A DNA stretch of 64,000 nt from an uncultured Fodinibius sp. (lineage in GTDB: Bacteria; Bacteroidota; Rhodothermia; Balneolales; Balneolaceae). The notes under the pieces were generated by a model. The model worked only from the letters and a program-made list of their open reading frames with translations, had not been told where the DNA came from and made no database searches. The stretch lies in assembly GCA_913056235.1 (NCBI GenBank), contig CAJXMW010000001.1:806001-870000 (forward strand). Reading direction: 5' to 3'. This document shows positions 9,982-18,635 of the stretch, in pieces. Every line of letters begins with the position of its first letter. Position 1 is the first letter of the stretch. The translations under genes and the position numbers were made by a program.

Positions 9982-10063
9982 CTCATCTAATGACTGAGTT
10001 TGTCACCTGATGAGTTGGAGAGAGCCTTAATTCATCAGATTTCAAAACCAGAAATCAGATGAA
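9982..10063. repeat. Paired 33-nt hairpin repeats (family H33), inverted relative to each other
   Basis: The first unit, 9982-10014, has 13-nt arms around the loop TGAGTTT. The second unit, 10031-10063, has 13-nt arms with one central mismatch around the loop AAAACCA. The loops are near reverse complements, so the two units are copies in opposite orientation, 16 nt apart. The same pair recurs at 48849-48931, and single copies occur at 15966 and 56672. Confidence 0.8.
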
Positions 10064-10121
10064 GATATGACCCGTTATAAATGAAAAGAACTATAGGATT
10101 GTAGCAATTCGATGCGTCTTG

Positions 10122-10871
10122 CTAATGATCTTTCAGTAGCTTATCCACCTTCTGTTGCAGATCCTTGAAATGCGACCCTTGCCAGTACACCTGTCCACAG
10201 TTAGTGCATTGCCAATAATCAGAGTGCCATTGCTGTACTTTTGGTGGTACGCTGTCTTTGACTTCTTGCAATTCAGCCTGTTGTAAACTACCGTTACACT
10301 TCATACAGCATGTAAAGGGATTGACCTTCTCAGCGAGGTCAAATCGTGCAAACAGTTCTTGAATCTGCTCATCGGGATTAGTGGAACGTATCCAATAGCC
10401 GTAATTAGCGGCTCCGTTTTTAAGCAGCTGCAGGTCGCGGGTCAGGATCATGCGTGGCCCGGCGTTCGAGCGATCAATAATCTCTTGGTCATCCCAATGA
10501 GGGTCGAAGGCACAATCCAATCCCAATAAACGCAGAGTTTTGACCAGCTTGCCCAGATGCACATCAGCAATGAAGGATGAGGGTGATTGGTAAATCTGGT
10601 CAACATAATCAGCTGCTAACTCATCATAAGGATACAGCATGATCTGATCGCCCTCCTGAATGTTGTAGCTGAAATCCTGCTCCATGCCGTTTATTTCTAC
10701 TTTGGCGACGGCAGTATGTGGTATACCTTGGGCCTCAAACAGATCCTTAACTGAGGGATGTAGCTCAAAATAAATTTCATGGGGAGGATTACTGGAGCTG
10801 CTCAAAAAATCCTGTAGCATTCCGTGAACAATTAGGAACGCTTTTTTATCGGCACTCTTTTTATTCATCAC
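10122..10871 (-). CDS. Ubiquitin-like domain plus Mut7-C (PIN-like RNase) protein
   Basis: The 249-residue protein has two parts. Residues about 8-85 look like the Mut7-C ubiquitin/RnfH-like beta-grasp domain, including EINGMEQDFSYNIQEGDQIM. From about residue 97, FIADVHLGKLVKTLRLLG, then DDQEIIDRSNAGPRMILT and RDLQLL match the Mut7-C PIN-like nuclease core with its acidic residues. The C-terminus has a zinc ribbon with two CxxC knuckles (CMKCNGSL and CTNCGQVYWQGSHF). The family occurs in bacteria and archaea and is predicted to cleave RNA, but the target is unknown. The gene stands alone on its strand. Confidence 0.85.
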   Translation of the reverse strand: MMNKKSADKKAFLIVHGMLQDFLSSSSNPPHEIYFELHPSVKDLFEAQGIPHTAVAKVEINGMEQDFSYNIQEGDQIMLYPYDELAADYVDQIYQSPSSFIADVHLGKLVKTLRLLGLDCAFDPHWDDQEIIDRSNAGPRMILTRDLQLLKNGAANYGYWIRSTNPDEQIQELFARFDLAEKVNPFTCCMKCNGSLQQAELQEVKDSVPPKVQQWHSDYWQCTNCGQVYWQGSHFKDLQQKVDKLLKDH

Positions 10872-11091
10872 GCTTACATAGAATTAGTCTATAATTTTTT
10901 ACATAGACGACCTGCTCAAATCTTGCTAAGATGAGTAATAATAAGTATTTATTGCCTGACAATAAGACTAGGGGCATTTTTGACAATCGGGGAAATTTAG
11001 TTACCTTTTTTAAATGTTTTTACAAGCTCTCTTTTTAGTTTCTTAGCAACAAATTATCTACTCTTAACAAAAAGTAACAGTTCAGCATTTT

Positions 11092-12333
11092 ATGGATTTA
11101 TTTGATAAGCTTCCGGACAGACCCAGCCCACTTGGGGAATTTACTTCAGAAGGATATGGCTACTATACTTATCCTAAGCTGGAGGGGCCACTGGGACCGG
11201 AAATGAAATTTAATGGCGATGATGTCATTGTCTGGAGTATTAATGACTATCTTGGGGTTGGAAGCAATGAAGAAGTGAAGGAGTATGATGCCGAAATTGC
11301 CCAGGATTACAGCCTAAGCAGTCCAATGGGGGCCCGCCTGATGACCGGCAACAGCTCGGAGCACGAGAAGCTGGAAGAAGAACTGGCGGATTTCGTCCAT
11401 AAGAATGATGCTTTTCTGCTCAACTATGGCTACCAGGGGATCATGAGTGTGATTCATGCCTTGGTGGATCGTAAAGATTATCTGATTTATGATGAGCTGA
11501 GCCATGCCTGCATTGTGGATGGCAAGCAGTTGGCCATGGCCGAGAAGTATGTATTCCAGCATAACGATATCGAAAGTTTTGAGAAGCAGCTCGAACGTGC
11601 CCATCGCAACAAGCGGGATGATTCAGCTGTGCTTGTGGTCACCGAAGGTGCTTTTGGCATGACCGGCGATCTGGGTATTCTGGAAGAAATGATTGCCCTT
11701 AAAGAAAAGTATCCCTTCCGATTGTTGGTGGATGACGCTCACGGCGTAGGTACCATGGGCGAAGACGGCTCTGGAACCGGAACCCACCTGGGATGCCACG
11801 ACGGTATTGACCTTTATTTTGGTACGTTTGCCAAGGCTTTTGCCCTGATTGGTGCATTTGTAGCAACCGACGACGAACGCGTGGTTGAGTTTTTGAAGGC
11901 AAATGTACGCAGCCAGATTTTTGCAAAGTCTGTGCCTATGCCAATCGTCAAGTCAGCACGCAAGCGGCTGGAGATGATTCGCAACAATCCCCAGTGGAGA
12001 GAAAAGCTCTGGGAAAATACCAATATGCTGCGTGAGGGTCTTCGTGATATTGGCTACAACGTGCTGCCGGCAGAATGTCCGGTTACACCGGTGCTGACGA
12101 AAGGCAGTACGGATCTTTGCCAGCTGATTATGCGCAAGCTTCGTGAAGAACACGGCGTATTTGTCAGCGGTGTGACCTATCCGGTAGTGCCGAAGGGAAC
12201 AGTACTGATTCGACTAATCCCCACTGCAGCTCATACCGAAGAGCATATTGAACAAACGCTCAAAGGTTTTGATGCTATCAAGGATGTGGTTTTTGCTGAG
12301 GCAAAAAAAATGGAACAAAAGATGACGGCCTAG
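11092..12333 (+). CDS. Alpha-oxoamine synthase (serine palmitoyltransferase / KBL-like PLP enzyme)
   Basis: This 413-residue fold-type I PLP enzyme belongs to the alpha-oxoamine synthases. LLVDDAHGVGTMGEDGSG carries the cofactor-binding aspartate and histidine, and YFGTFAKAFALIGAFVA carries the Schiff-base lysine, Lys248. SPMGARLMTGNSSEHEKLEE is the family's substrate-site segment. These enzymes condense an amino acid with an acyl-CoA. In Bacteroidota-like bacteria the relative with this N-terminus (MDLFDKL...) is usually annotated serine palmitoyltransferase or glycine acetyltransferase-like, and I cannot choose between them. A strong terminator follows. Confidence 0.85.
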   Translation: MDLFDKLPDRPSPLGEFTSEGYGYYTYPKLEGPLGPEMKFNGDDVIVWSINDYLGVGSNEEVKEYDAEIAQDYSLSSPMGARLMTGNSSEHEKLEEELADFVHKNDAFLLNYGYQGIMSVIHALVDRKDYLIYDELSHACIVDGKQLAMAEKYVFQHNDIESFEKQLERAHRNKRDDSAVLVVTEGAFGMTGDLGILEEMIALKEKYPFRLLVDDAHGVGTMGEDGSGTGTHLGCHDGIDLYFGTFAKAFALIGAFVATDDERVVEFLKANVRSQIFAKSVPMPIVKSARKRLEMIRNNPQWREKLWENTNMLREGLRDIGYNVLPAECPVTPVLTKGSTDLCQLIMRKLREEHGVFVSGVTYPVVPKGTVLIRLIPTAAHTEEHIEQTLKGFDAIKDVVFAEAKKMEQKMTA

Positions 12334-12359
12334 GCAACAAGCCATTCCAGTAATTTTTG

Positions 12360-12394
12360 AAGCCTTCTGTCGCTTAAGGCAGAAGGCTTTTTTA
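12360..12394 (+). terminator. Rho-independent terminator after alpha-oxoamine synthase gene
   Basis: Perfect 10-bp arms, AAGCCTTCTG (12360-12369) and CAGAAGGCTT (12380-12389), are followed by a T-rich run on the plus strand. Confidence 0.9.
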
Positions 12395-12492
12395 TTGAGG
12401 GGATTTGAAAATTGTATTTGTGTAGGCATTTATAACCATAAATCCCTATAACCTTATCGAAGATCCAGTAAGAAGGAAGGAAAGTGATGAGC

Positions 12493-12533
12493 AATAAAAA
12501 AGCTCCGATTCCGAGTATTACGGAACCGGAGCT
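12493..12533 (-). terminator. Rho-independent terminator for the DEAD-box-like gene
   Basis: On the minus strand a 13-bp stem (12533-12521 with 12513-12501, one mismatch) around a 7-nt loop is followed by a run of six T. It lies 24 nt past the stop of the leftward helicase-like gene and faces the preceding terminator. Confidence 0.9.
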
Positions 12534-12556
12534 TATACAAGTTGGAGTAATTAGCC

Positions 12557-13930
12557 TTATGAAAAGAGTTTTTTGATCAGGCCGATGACCCCATCTTTTT
12601 CATCTTTTTTAGAGGCATCACCCTTACGTCCACCGCTCAGATTTTCATAGCTGGGACGCGGAAGTTGCATATCGTCGTCTTTGTGTTTCTTGCCACGGCC
12701 ATTTTGGCTGCCCCGCTTGGGTCGCTGGTCGCGTTTCTTCTTCGATTTATTCTTCTTCTCCTTTCGTTCTTCCAGTTTCTGTTTCACTTTATCAGGCAAC
12801 GGAAGTTCTTTCGGTGCTTTTCCCAAGGCGTTTTCCAGCTTGTTGATGTCGCTGCGATCTTGTTTGGATACCAGCGATACCAGCCGTGACGCTTTGCCTG
12901 AACCAACTAATCCAGCGCGGTATCGATACTCGTCAGGATCGGCAGGCACATCGTAGTTGATAACCTGTGTCACGCGGTTGATCTGTAGTTCCGCGGCCGG
13001 GATGTCGGCCACCAACAGATATTGCACATCACCGTTGGTGAAGTTAGCAAACCGCTGGGAATGCTTCTCATCAGATAGCTTGCCGTGCAGGCTCGTGGCC
13101 TTCAAATTTCGCTTCCGGAGTATACGATACAACCGGTCGGTTCCCCGCTTGGAGGCCGTGAAGATTACGCAATTGTCGGTAGGCGTATCTTCAAGATGAG
13201 CCATTAGCGTTGAAATCTTCATGCGGTTGGGCACGTAAATATATCCCTGCTTAAGATTTTGATCTAGCTCGGGAGGCTCAGTGAGCATACCCGGTTCATC
13301 TTCAAAACCAACAGCCTCCGGCTCATCTAAATAATCCTTGGCAAACTCTTTTACGTCATCGTTGAGCTCCTCGGTATAGATGAGGGTCTGATGATCGCTG
13401 AGTACGCGTTTGGTAATATTTTTGATTTTTGAATCCAGATTTAGCGAAAGCATTTCATCTGCTTCATCAATGACCAGCAAGTCAACATGCCGGAAAATAA
13501 AGCGCAGTTCCGCACAGACATCAAGCAGCGGGCCGGGATTGCCGACTATCACTTCAACCTCGCTTTGCAGGGCTTCAGCCTGCTCCTCAAAATCGCCATC
13601 CATGTCGATGGAGGCACATTCGATTTGCGCATGATATCCCATCGCCCAGACGAGCTCATCAATTTGTTGAGCCTCTTCCGGATTAGGAGTTAATACCAAT
13701 ACTGATGTGCCTTCTTTGGGCTCCTTGTTATTGATCTGTTCAAGAGCCGGTATAACAAAAGAGGCGATTTTGCTGCCGCCCGGTGCTGCTTTAATCAGTG
13801 CGTCTTTGCCATCGAGTACAACAGGTAGTGCTTCTTCTTGCAGTTCAGTAAGTTCAGTGTAGTTCACATCTTCAAGCCCGCTCATAATATTTGGGCTCAA
13901 CGTCATATCTTCAAACTTCAACGTTCTCAC
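12557..13930 (-). CDS. DEAD-box helicase-like protein with degenerate ATPase motifs
   Basis: The 457-residue protein follows the DEAD-box RNA helicase plan: a Q-motif-like start (FEDMTLSPNIMSGLE, YTELTELQEEALP), RecA1, RecA2 and a basic tail. VIDEADEML (154-161) keeps motif II. Other motifs are lost. Motif I is KAAPGGSKI (48-56) in place of A-x-TGSGKT. The SAT motif III is replaced near 183-187 (LIYTE). Motif V reads VADIPAAEL. Motif VI reads YRYRAGLVGSG (336-344 region) in place of HRxGRxGR. Motif IV (VIFTASKRGTDRLYRI) survives. The reading frame is intact, so this looks like a conserved RNA-binding pseudo-helicase rather than a decaying gene. The tail from about 380 is rich in Lys, Arg and Gly. 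Confidence 0.85.
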   Translation of the reverse strand: MRTLKFEDMTLSPNIMSGLEDVNYTELTELQEEALPVVLDGKDALIKAAPGGSKIASFVIPALEQINNKEPKEGTSVLVLTPNPEEAQQIDELVWAMGYHAQIECASIDMDGDFEEQAEALQSEVEVIVGNPGPLLDVCAELRFIFRHVDLLVIDEADEMLSLNLDSKIKNITKRVLSDHQTLIYTEELNDDVKEFAKDYLDEPEAVGFEDEPGMLTEPPELDQNLKQGYIYVPNRMKISTLMAHLEDTPTDNCVIFTASKRGTDRLYRILRKRNLKATSLHGKLSDEKHSQRFANFTNGDVQYLLVADIPAAELQINRVTQVINYDVPADPDEYRYRAGLVGSGKASRLVSLVSKQDRSDINKLENALGKAPKELPLPDKVKQKLEERKEKKNKSKKKRDQRPKRGSQNGRGKKHKDDDMQLPRPSYENLSGGRKGDASKKDEKDGVIGLIKKLFS

Positions 13931-14010
13931 CTTTCATTTGATTAGCGTTTGTTCACAAAGCACTGCTTCAAAACCAAGCAATGCGTATCAAGTGGCAGAA
14001 TATACAAAAC

Positions 14011-14958
14011 TTATTGGCTTTGCTCATCTGATTTCCCAGCCGGCTGATACTCGTTCGAAAACAGCTCGGCTATGGCTATTTCATATCCTTCTGCCTTTAT
14101 ATAAACGTAAGAGAGACCCAACATTATTGCCATGCCAACCCAGCCCATGAGGCCGGCCTCGGGGCCAAAGGCACCGCCCGTCCACAACTCGATACCGTTC
14201 TGTTGTATACGGATAACTGAGGTTTCGAAGTTCATGCCGCTGACGGGAAATCCCAGCACCCCAGCCATCACAAAATTCCAGCTGAAATGGAGCCCAACAG
14301 AAAGACCAAGGCTGCCCGTCAGAATATAGGGCACGGCCAGTACAATGCCGGCAATGACAATGTTGAAGGTAGAAACGGCCGAAGCGTTATCGTTGAAGAT
14401 GTGCATAATTCCAAACAGGGAGGAAGTCAAAAGGACAGCTATAACTATAGCGCCGCGCGTACCAAACTGGGGATATCGGAAGCCCTCGGTAAGATTCAAA
14501 ATCTGGTAGCCACGGGAAAAAAGCTCTTCATGGAATCCGACCATTAACATTCCTAGAAAAGAACTGATCATAATCCAAAAGAACGAATTTTGGGTAGTGA
14601 CATTCCAGCCAAAGCCGGTAATGGTCAGCCATCCCGCCGCCCATTCTACCGCAAAGATCGTGATTTGAGCTACTGCCGCGATAGCGCATCCCACTAAAAA
14701 CTCTCGAAACCACTGGCGGTCTAAAGCGATGCCATAGTCGAAGAACGAGCGTTTATCCATAAGATAAGCCGCAACCCAGACGCTGGCGATAATGCCGATA
14801 AACTGGGGAAGGATCAAAAATATGCTTAGCGAACTATCGATCAGTGTTTGTGATCCAAGAATGCCGAAGCCCACAAACAGGAACATAAAAATGAACTGTA
14901 CCAACAGCCGCCAGCCCGCTCTGGCCCGCTGTTCTTTTTCATTGATGAAGATATTCAT
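14011..14958 (-). CDS. CPBP family intramembrane glutamic endopeptidase (CAAX/Abi protease)
   Basis: I choose the ATG at 14958, because the upstream extension to 15090 overlaps the divergent gene and looks non-coding. The 315-residue product has about eight hydrophobic segments and the three CPBP motifs in order: HEELFSRGYQ (EExxxR), LFGIMHIFN (FxxxH) and LHFSWNF (HxxxN/D). These form the intramembrane glutamate-protease site of the Rce1/Abi family. Substrates in bacteria are mostly unknown. It is divergent from the SRAP-like gene, with 84 nt between the starts. Confidence 0.9.
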   Translation of the reverse strand: MNIFINEKEQRARAGWRLLVQFIFMFLFVGFGILGSQTLIDSSLSIFLILPQFIGIIASVWVAAYLMDKRSFFDYGIALDRQWFREFLVGCAIAAVAQITIFAVEWAAGWLTITGFGWNVTTQNSFFWIMISSFLGMLMVGFHEELFSRGYQILNLTEGFRYPQFGTRGAIVIAVLLTSSLFGIMHIFNDNASAVSTFNIVIAGIVLAVPYILTGSLGLSVGLHFSWNFVMAGVLGFPVSGMNFETSVIRIQQNGIELWTGGAFGPEAGLMGWVGMAIMLGLSYVYIKAEGYEIAIAELFSNEYQPAGKSDEQSQ

Positions 14959-15042
14959 AAGCAGAGAAACATTGTTTATTTTGTCGCGTTTAGTACAAAA
15001 ACGTTGTAACCTAAGTGAAAAGATGAAATAAATCAGGAATTT

Positions 15043-15717
15043 ATGAGTGACCGATTTGTACTTGAGGCTGACAAAGATGAAGTAGAGCACTTGTTTGACG
15101 TATCGACGGAACGGAATGATTTTTTTGAATCGGAGTATAATATAACGCCTGGTTCACGGATTCCGGTGGTGTACCAAGAGGATGGTGAGCGCAAGATCTA
15201 TACTTTTAGTTGGGGGATGATTCCACCGAATGCTGATGAAGAGAGGGAGGGGGAAGGTAATTTTGAGGCGGCCTTGGAGGATATCGAGGATGATGAATGG
15301 CTCAGTGAATGTTTCGAGCAACGCCGATGCCTGATTCCGGCTAATGGTTTTTACAAGTGGAAGTTCAGCGAAAAGAAGAGCACGCCTTTTTATATCCGAT
15401 TGTTATCCAATGAGCTTACGGCGCTGGCCGGTATTTACTCGGTATGGAAGTCGTCCTCTGGTCGCAAAGTCTATTCATGCGCTATGCTCACGACTGAAGC
15501 GAACGCGCTGGTACAGCCGGTGGATAACCGTATGCCGATCTTACTGCGTCCGGAGCATTACGAGATGTGGTTGTCTGAGGAGCCGTTGACCGATAGCAAT
15601 ATAGAGAAACTGCTCAACAGCTATTCGATGACGGAGATGGCGGTTAATCGCGTCTCGGAGGATGTCAACGATCCGGATAATAACAGCCCGGAGCTGATCC
15701 AGCCGATACCAAAGTAG
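15043..15717 (+). CDS. SRAP-domain (YedK/HMCES-like) protein lacking the catalytic residues
   Basis: The 224-residue protein aligns by eye to the SOS response-associated peptidase family: FSWGMIPP, then CLIPANGFYKWKF, then LAGIYSVWKSSSG, then PVDNRMPILLRPEHYEMWL. The family normally starts MCGR, with Cys2 forming a thiazolidine link to abasic sites and self-cleaving the start Met. Here the start is MSDRF, so position 2 is serine. The catalytic Glu of GFYEW is Lys105. The His of the I-H-x-R-M-P motif is Asp161. The NARAET segment is replaced by NFEAAL, keeping only the Asn (73). The reading frame is intact, so this is a pseudo-SRAP with possible DNA binding but no expected covalent crosslinking. 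Confidence 0.88.
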   Translation: MSDRFVLEADKDEVEHLFDVSTERNDFFESEYNITPGSRIPVVYQEDGERKIYTFSWGMIPPNADEEREGEGNFEAALEDIEDDEWLSECFEQRRCLIPANGFYKWKFSEKKSTPFYIRLLSNELTALAGIYSVWKSSSGRKVYSCAMLTTEANALVQPVDNRMPILLRPEHYEMWLSEEPLTDSNIEKLLNSYSMTEMAVNRVSEDVNDPDNNSPELIQPIPK

Positions 15718-16141
15718 ATTGCTGATTGATCTAATTTATAGATTTAGCATGATATATCCATATCTTGGCGGTAGTGGATTGGTAAATTGTCTTAGATAAC
15801 TTGATCGAGGCGTGAATGCCTTAATCAGTAAGGGGTTACTTAGTTAATTGAACTGACAAATAAATCTGTTAGAAATCCTGAAAACGAAGTCAAGATAACA
15901 GCGGATAATTTCAGAATGGGGAAGGGAGGTCTTTTCATTAAATACCCAATGAGGTGATTTTTTAATTCATCAGATGACAAGTCCAGTCATCCGATGAAAA
16001 ATACATACCTCATCAAAGTTCTGGTTTTGAGTCTGGAGTAGGCGTACAACATGCTATGCCTTGCGCTATCTAAAACAGGTTTGGCTCTTTCCTAGAGCGA
16101 AAAAATGATTGCAAGCTTTACAATCAGGTTACTCCCCTTAA
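15718..16141. other. Intergenic region with repeats, no gene seen
   Basis: This 424-nt gap lies between the convergent SRAP-like and mscS genes. It holds one H33 hairpin copy, a degraded second copy at about 16009-16040 (TTCTGGTTTTGAG core), and a small stem GGCTCTTTCCTAGAGC near 16083-16098 without a T-tract. I see no coding signal. Confidence 0.6.
15966..15998. repeat. H33 hairpin repeat copy
   Basis: A 33-nt unit has 13-nt arms (one central mismatch) around the loop AAGTCCA. It differs by only two loop bases from the copy at 48899-48931. Confidence 0.8.
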
Positions 16142-17035
16142 TCAGCGATCGGGCTGTTGGTAGATGCGCATCGTGGGATAGGCCAGATCGATATCCTCAT
16201 GTTCATCAAATTGTTGCAGCATGTCTTCCCAAATTTTTTGCGAGATGCTACGTCGCCGTCGGGGATCGGAGAGATGCCGGACCGTTAATCGCACCCCGCT
16301 GTCTTGTACATCGGTATAAATGATGGGCGTCAAGTATTTGTAGTGAATCAGGTATGACTTTTTAGCCCGACGCACCTGCTGTTGTGCCCGATCCACAAAA
16401 TCCTGCAGATGTTCATCAGCAATATTCTGAAGGATTTCCTTGGCCTTCTTCCAGTCGCTTTCGAAGGTAACAAGAACCTCTAGCTCATTCCAGATAAACT
16501 CAAAGTCGCTGGTATAGTTGGCAAGTGAATCCGTGAAAATATTGTGATTGGAGACATGTACAACACGGCCCGTACTCTGGTCGGCATGCACCCAGTTGCC
16601 AATTTCGAGCACCGTAAACTTAAACACCCGAATGTCAATAACGTCGCCCTTCACATCGCCGATCTGGATGCGGTCGCCCACATCAAAGGGCTTGCGCCAG
16701 AGGATGAAAATCCATCCTGCAAGATCAGAGACTGGATCTTTGAGGGCGATAGCCAAACCGGCCGAGAGCAGTCCCAGGAAGGTGGCCAGTGACTGGAGAC
16801 CTTCGAACCAGATGTTACCAACGATCAGAAATCCCACGAAAACCGAGACGTAGGTCAGGTTTTTACGCCATTTATACTGCATTCGGGCATCATCCTGTCG
16901 ACGGTTTACAATCCGGATAGCAATAAGCCGGAGCAGCCAGATGATGAAGATCGCCGCAATGGATAGAATAAGCTGATAGGTGATACCCGGCGAATTTTCT
17001 ATAAATGTCTGGATGCGGTCGGTAAAATTCTGCAC
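16142..17035 (-). CDS. Small-conductance mechanosensitive channel (MscS family)
   Basis: The 297-residue protein has three N-terminal transmembrane segments (about 18-38, 55-72 and 77-95) and the MscS beta-domain entry RKPFDVGDRIQIGDVKGD, followed by HVSNHNIFTD and the alpha/beta C-terminal domain. It would open under membrane tension to release solutes during osmotic downshock. The pore helix region around GLLSAGLAIALKDPVSDLAG has the Ala/Gly packing expected. The gene is monocistronic. Confidence 0.92.
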   Translation of the reverse strand: MQNFTDRIQTFIENSPGITYQLILSIAAIFIIWLLRLIAIRIVNRRQDDARMQYKWRKNLTYVSVFVGFLIVGNIWFEGLQSLATFLGLLSAGLAIALKDPVSDLAGWIFILWRKPFDVGDRIQIGDVKGDVIDIRVFKFTVLEIGNWVHADQSTGRVVHVSNHNIFTDSLANYTSDFEFIWNELEVLVTFESDWKKAKEILQNIADEHLQDFVDRAQQQVRRAKKSYLIHYKYLTPIIYTDVQDSGVRLTVRHLSDPRRRRSISQKIWEDMLQQFDEHEDIDLAYPTMRIYQQPDR

Positions 17036-17178
17036 TTGGGAATATTTAATTTATTAATGAAATAAAACTCTTTTCCTGTTGTTACACAAAGTAAGTTTAT
17101 CATGTATCAGCATTGTAAAGAAAAGGAATTTTGAATAACTTTACGGGTCTGAAACACACCGTTATATAGATTTTTATC

Positions 17179-17607
17179 ATGCTTTACACAATCATATTAT
17201 CAGTTATTGTATTAGTTTGCGTTTTATTAACGATCGTTGTGCTGCTGCAACCCGGTCAGGGACAAGGTCTTTCCGGTGGACTTGCCGGCGGTATGCAAGG
17301 GGGGCAAGGACTCGGTGCGCGTCGTACTGCTGACCTTCTTTCTAAGTCCACAACGGTTTTGGGAACTGCACTACTTGTGCTCTGCGTGCTGGCGAATTTT
17401 GCTATCAATCGCGGAGAGCGGAACGAAAGCGCGGTTCAGCAAAGCGGCGTACCTGCACAAACCCAGCAGAACGATATGAACAATTCCGAAACGCCTTCTG
17501 CAGTACCATTGCCACAGAATCAACAAGGCAGTGGAAACGCCAACAGCGGCAATAATGGTGGAAATGGTGGCAATGACGGAGGCTCTGGTTCCGACGGAGG
17601 AAACTAA
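17179..17607 (+). CDS. secG: Preprotein translocase subunit SecG
   Basis: Residues 1-20 and about 55-72 are the two SecG transmembrane helices. Between them lies the typical glycine-rich loop VLLQPGQGQGLSGGLAGG, then LGARRTADLLSKSTT. SecG is an inner-membrane part of the SecYEG channel. The 142-residue length exceeds the usual 75-110 because of a low-complexity tail (from about residue 85) rich in Gln, Asn, Gly and Ser, ending GGSGSDGGN. A strong terminator follows, so this is a single-gene unit. Confidence 0.93.
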   Translation: MLYTIILSVIVLVCVLLTIVVLLQPGQGQGLSGGLAGGMQGGQGLGARRTADLLSKSTTVLGTALLVLCVLANFAINRGERNESAVQQSGVPAQTQQNDMNNSETPSAVPLPQNQQGSGNANSGNNGGNGGNDGGSGSDGGN

Positions 17608-17630
17608 AACGAGACTTTGAAAATTTAGAA

Positions 17631-17665
17631 AAGCCCGATACCAAATCTGGTGCCGGGCTTTTTTT
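17631..17665 (+). terminator. Rho-independent terminator after secG
   Basis: AAGCCCG (17631-17637) pairs with CGGGCTT (17654-17660), with an inner ACCA/TGGT stem, and is followed by a run of T to 17665. The stem may also serve the convergent SDR gene. Confidence 0.9.
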
Positions 17666-17691
17666 GTTGGGATATTCCAGAGAAACAGTCG

Positions 17692-18294
17692 TTAATCGAT
17701 ACGGACGATCTGTCCGGTGATAAGCGTTTTGACGCTCTTTTCATATCCATCGACCACCTCATCCATCTTGGCCGGCGTGTGGCCTGGGAAGAAATCACCA
17801 AGAGCTTCAGCCGAATCTTCGACCAAGGCAGGGCTAATGACATTGATGCGCAAACCTTTCTGCAGAAATTCTCCGTATGCACCCGTCACAAATCCATTAA
17901 TGGCCCCATTGACAGTGCTGAGAATAGTTCCTTGTGGGATGGGATCATCTGCCAGAATCCCCGAGGTAAGCGTTACACTGCCGCCGTCGTTAAGGTAGTT
18001 CATGGCAGTGAGTGCCACATTGATTTGCCCCATCATCTTACTTTTGACGCCTTCCATGAAATCATCGTTGTTACTTTCGGTAAGTGGCTTTACCGGCGCG
18101 GATCCGGAAGTGACTACGACGGCATCTACTGTTCCAACTTCTTCAAAAAGTGCTTTGATGGCATCCGGATCGGTGATATCCGTTTGAACATCGCCAGAAG
18201 TGTGTCCGGCAATGATGAGCTCGTTTCCTTGCTTCAGTCGTTGTGCCACTTTACTTCCAATAGTACCAGTTCCGCCAATTAGTAAAATTTTCAT
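17692..18294 (-). CDS. Atypical short-chain dehydrogenase/reductase
   Basis: This compact 200-residue SDR has an N-terminal dinucleotide-binding GGTGTIGSKVAQRL (TGxxxG-type) and DAVVVTSGSAP at the NAG-like position. GGSVTLTSGI gives the catalytic-serine strand. The usual YxxxK dyad is missing. At the expected place the sequence reads STVNGAINGFV, a feature of the small 'short chain dehydrogenase' subgroup. RINVISPALVEDS matches the post-catalytic substrate loop. The substrate is unknown. Confidence 0.85.
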   Translation of the reverse strand: MKILLIGGTGTIGSKVAQRLKQGNELIIAGHTSGDVQTDITDPDAIKALFEEVGTVDAVVVTSGSAPVKPLTESNNDDFMEGVKSKMMGQINVALTAMNYLNDGGSVTLTSGILADDPIPQGTILSTVNGAINGFVTGAYGEFLQKGLRINVISPALVEDSAEALGDFFPGHTPAKMDEVVDGYEKSVKTLITGQIVRID

Positions 18295-18635
18295 AGAATA
18301 ATTTTGATCGTTGATTTGGAAATTATGAGTTAATAATAACTGAAGAGAGAAGAAAGAGGTTCAGAACAATTTATTCTCTTCGTCAGCTAGTGGATCAGGA
18401 CCTTATACTCTGCGGCTGCTATGCGGTTAAAGAGTTTGTTATTTATAATTTTTAATGAAGAAAAAAACGAGCCCCAAAACCAACCGGCTGAGGAAAGCCA
18501 TCATTTTTTTGGTCTTAGATTCTGAAATAAGTTCAGGATGACACCTTGGCTTAGTTATTGGGATCGTATAAAAAAATAAAATTCTGTGTATCCTCCGCAT
18601 CTCTGCGGTTAGACAAATAATTCATTCCTATGAAA
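18295..18635. other. Intergenic region with short repeat motifs, no gene seen
   Basis: This 341-nt gap contains a hairpin TTCTGAA-ATAAG-TTCAGGA (18520-18538) of a kind widely interspersed in Bacteroidota-like genomes. It also contains a CCGC-ATCTCT-GCGG hairpin (18595-18608) that shares the word TCTCTGCGGTTAG with 37423-37435. No convincing reading frame was seen. Confidence 0.5.

Noticed and set aside
9982-10063. CRISPR-like repeats
   Set aside because: The hairpin units are in opposite orientation with a conserved 16-nt spacer, scattered singly elsewhere, and there are no cas genes.
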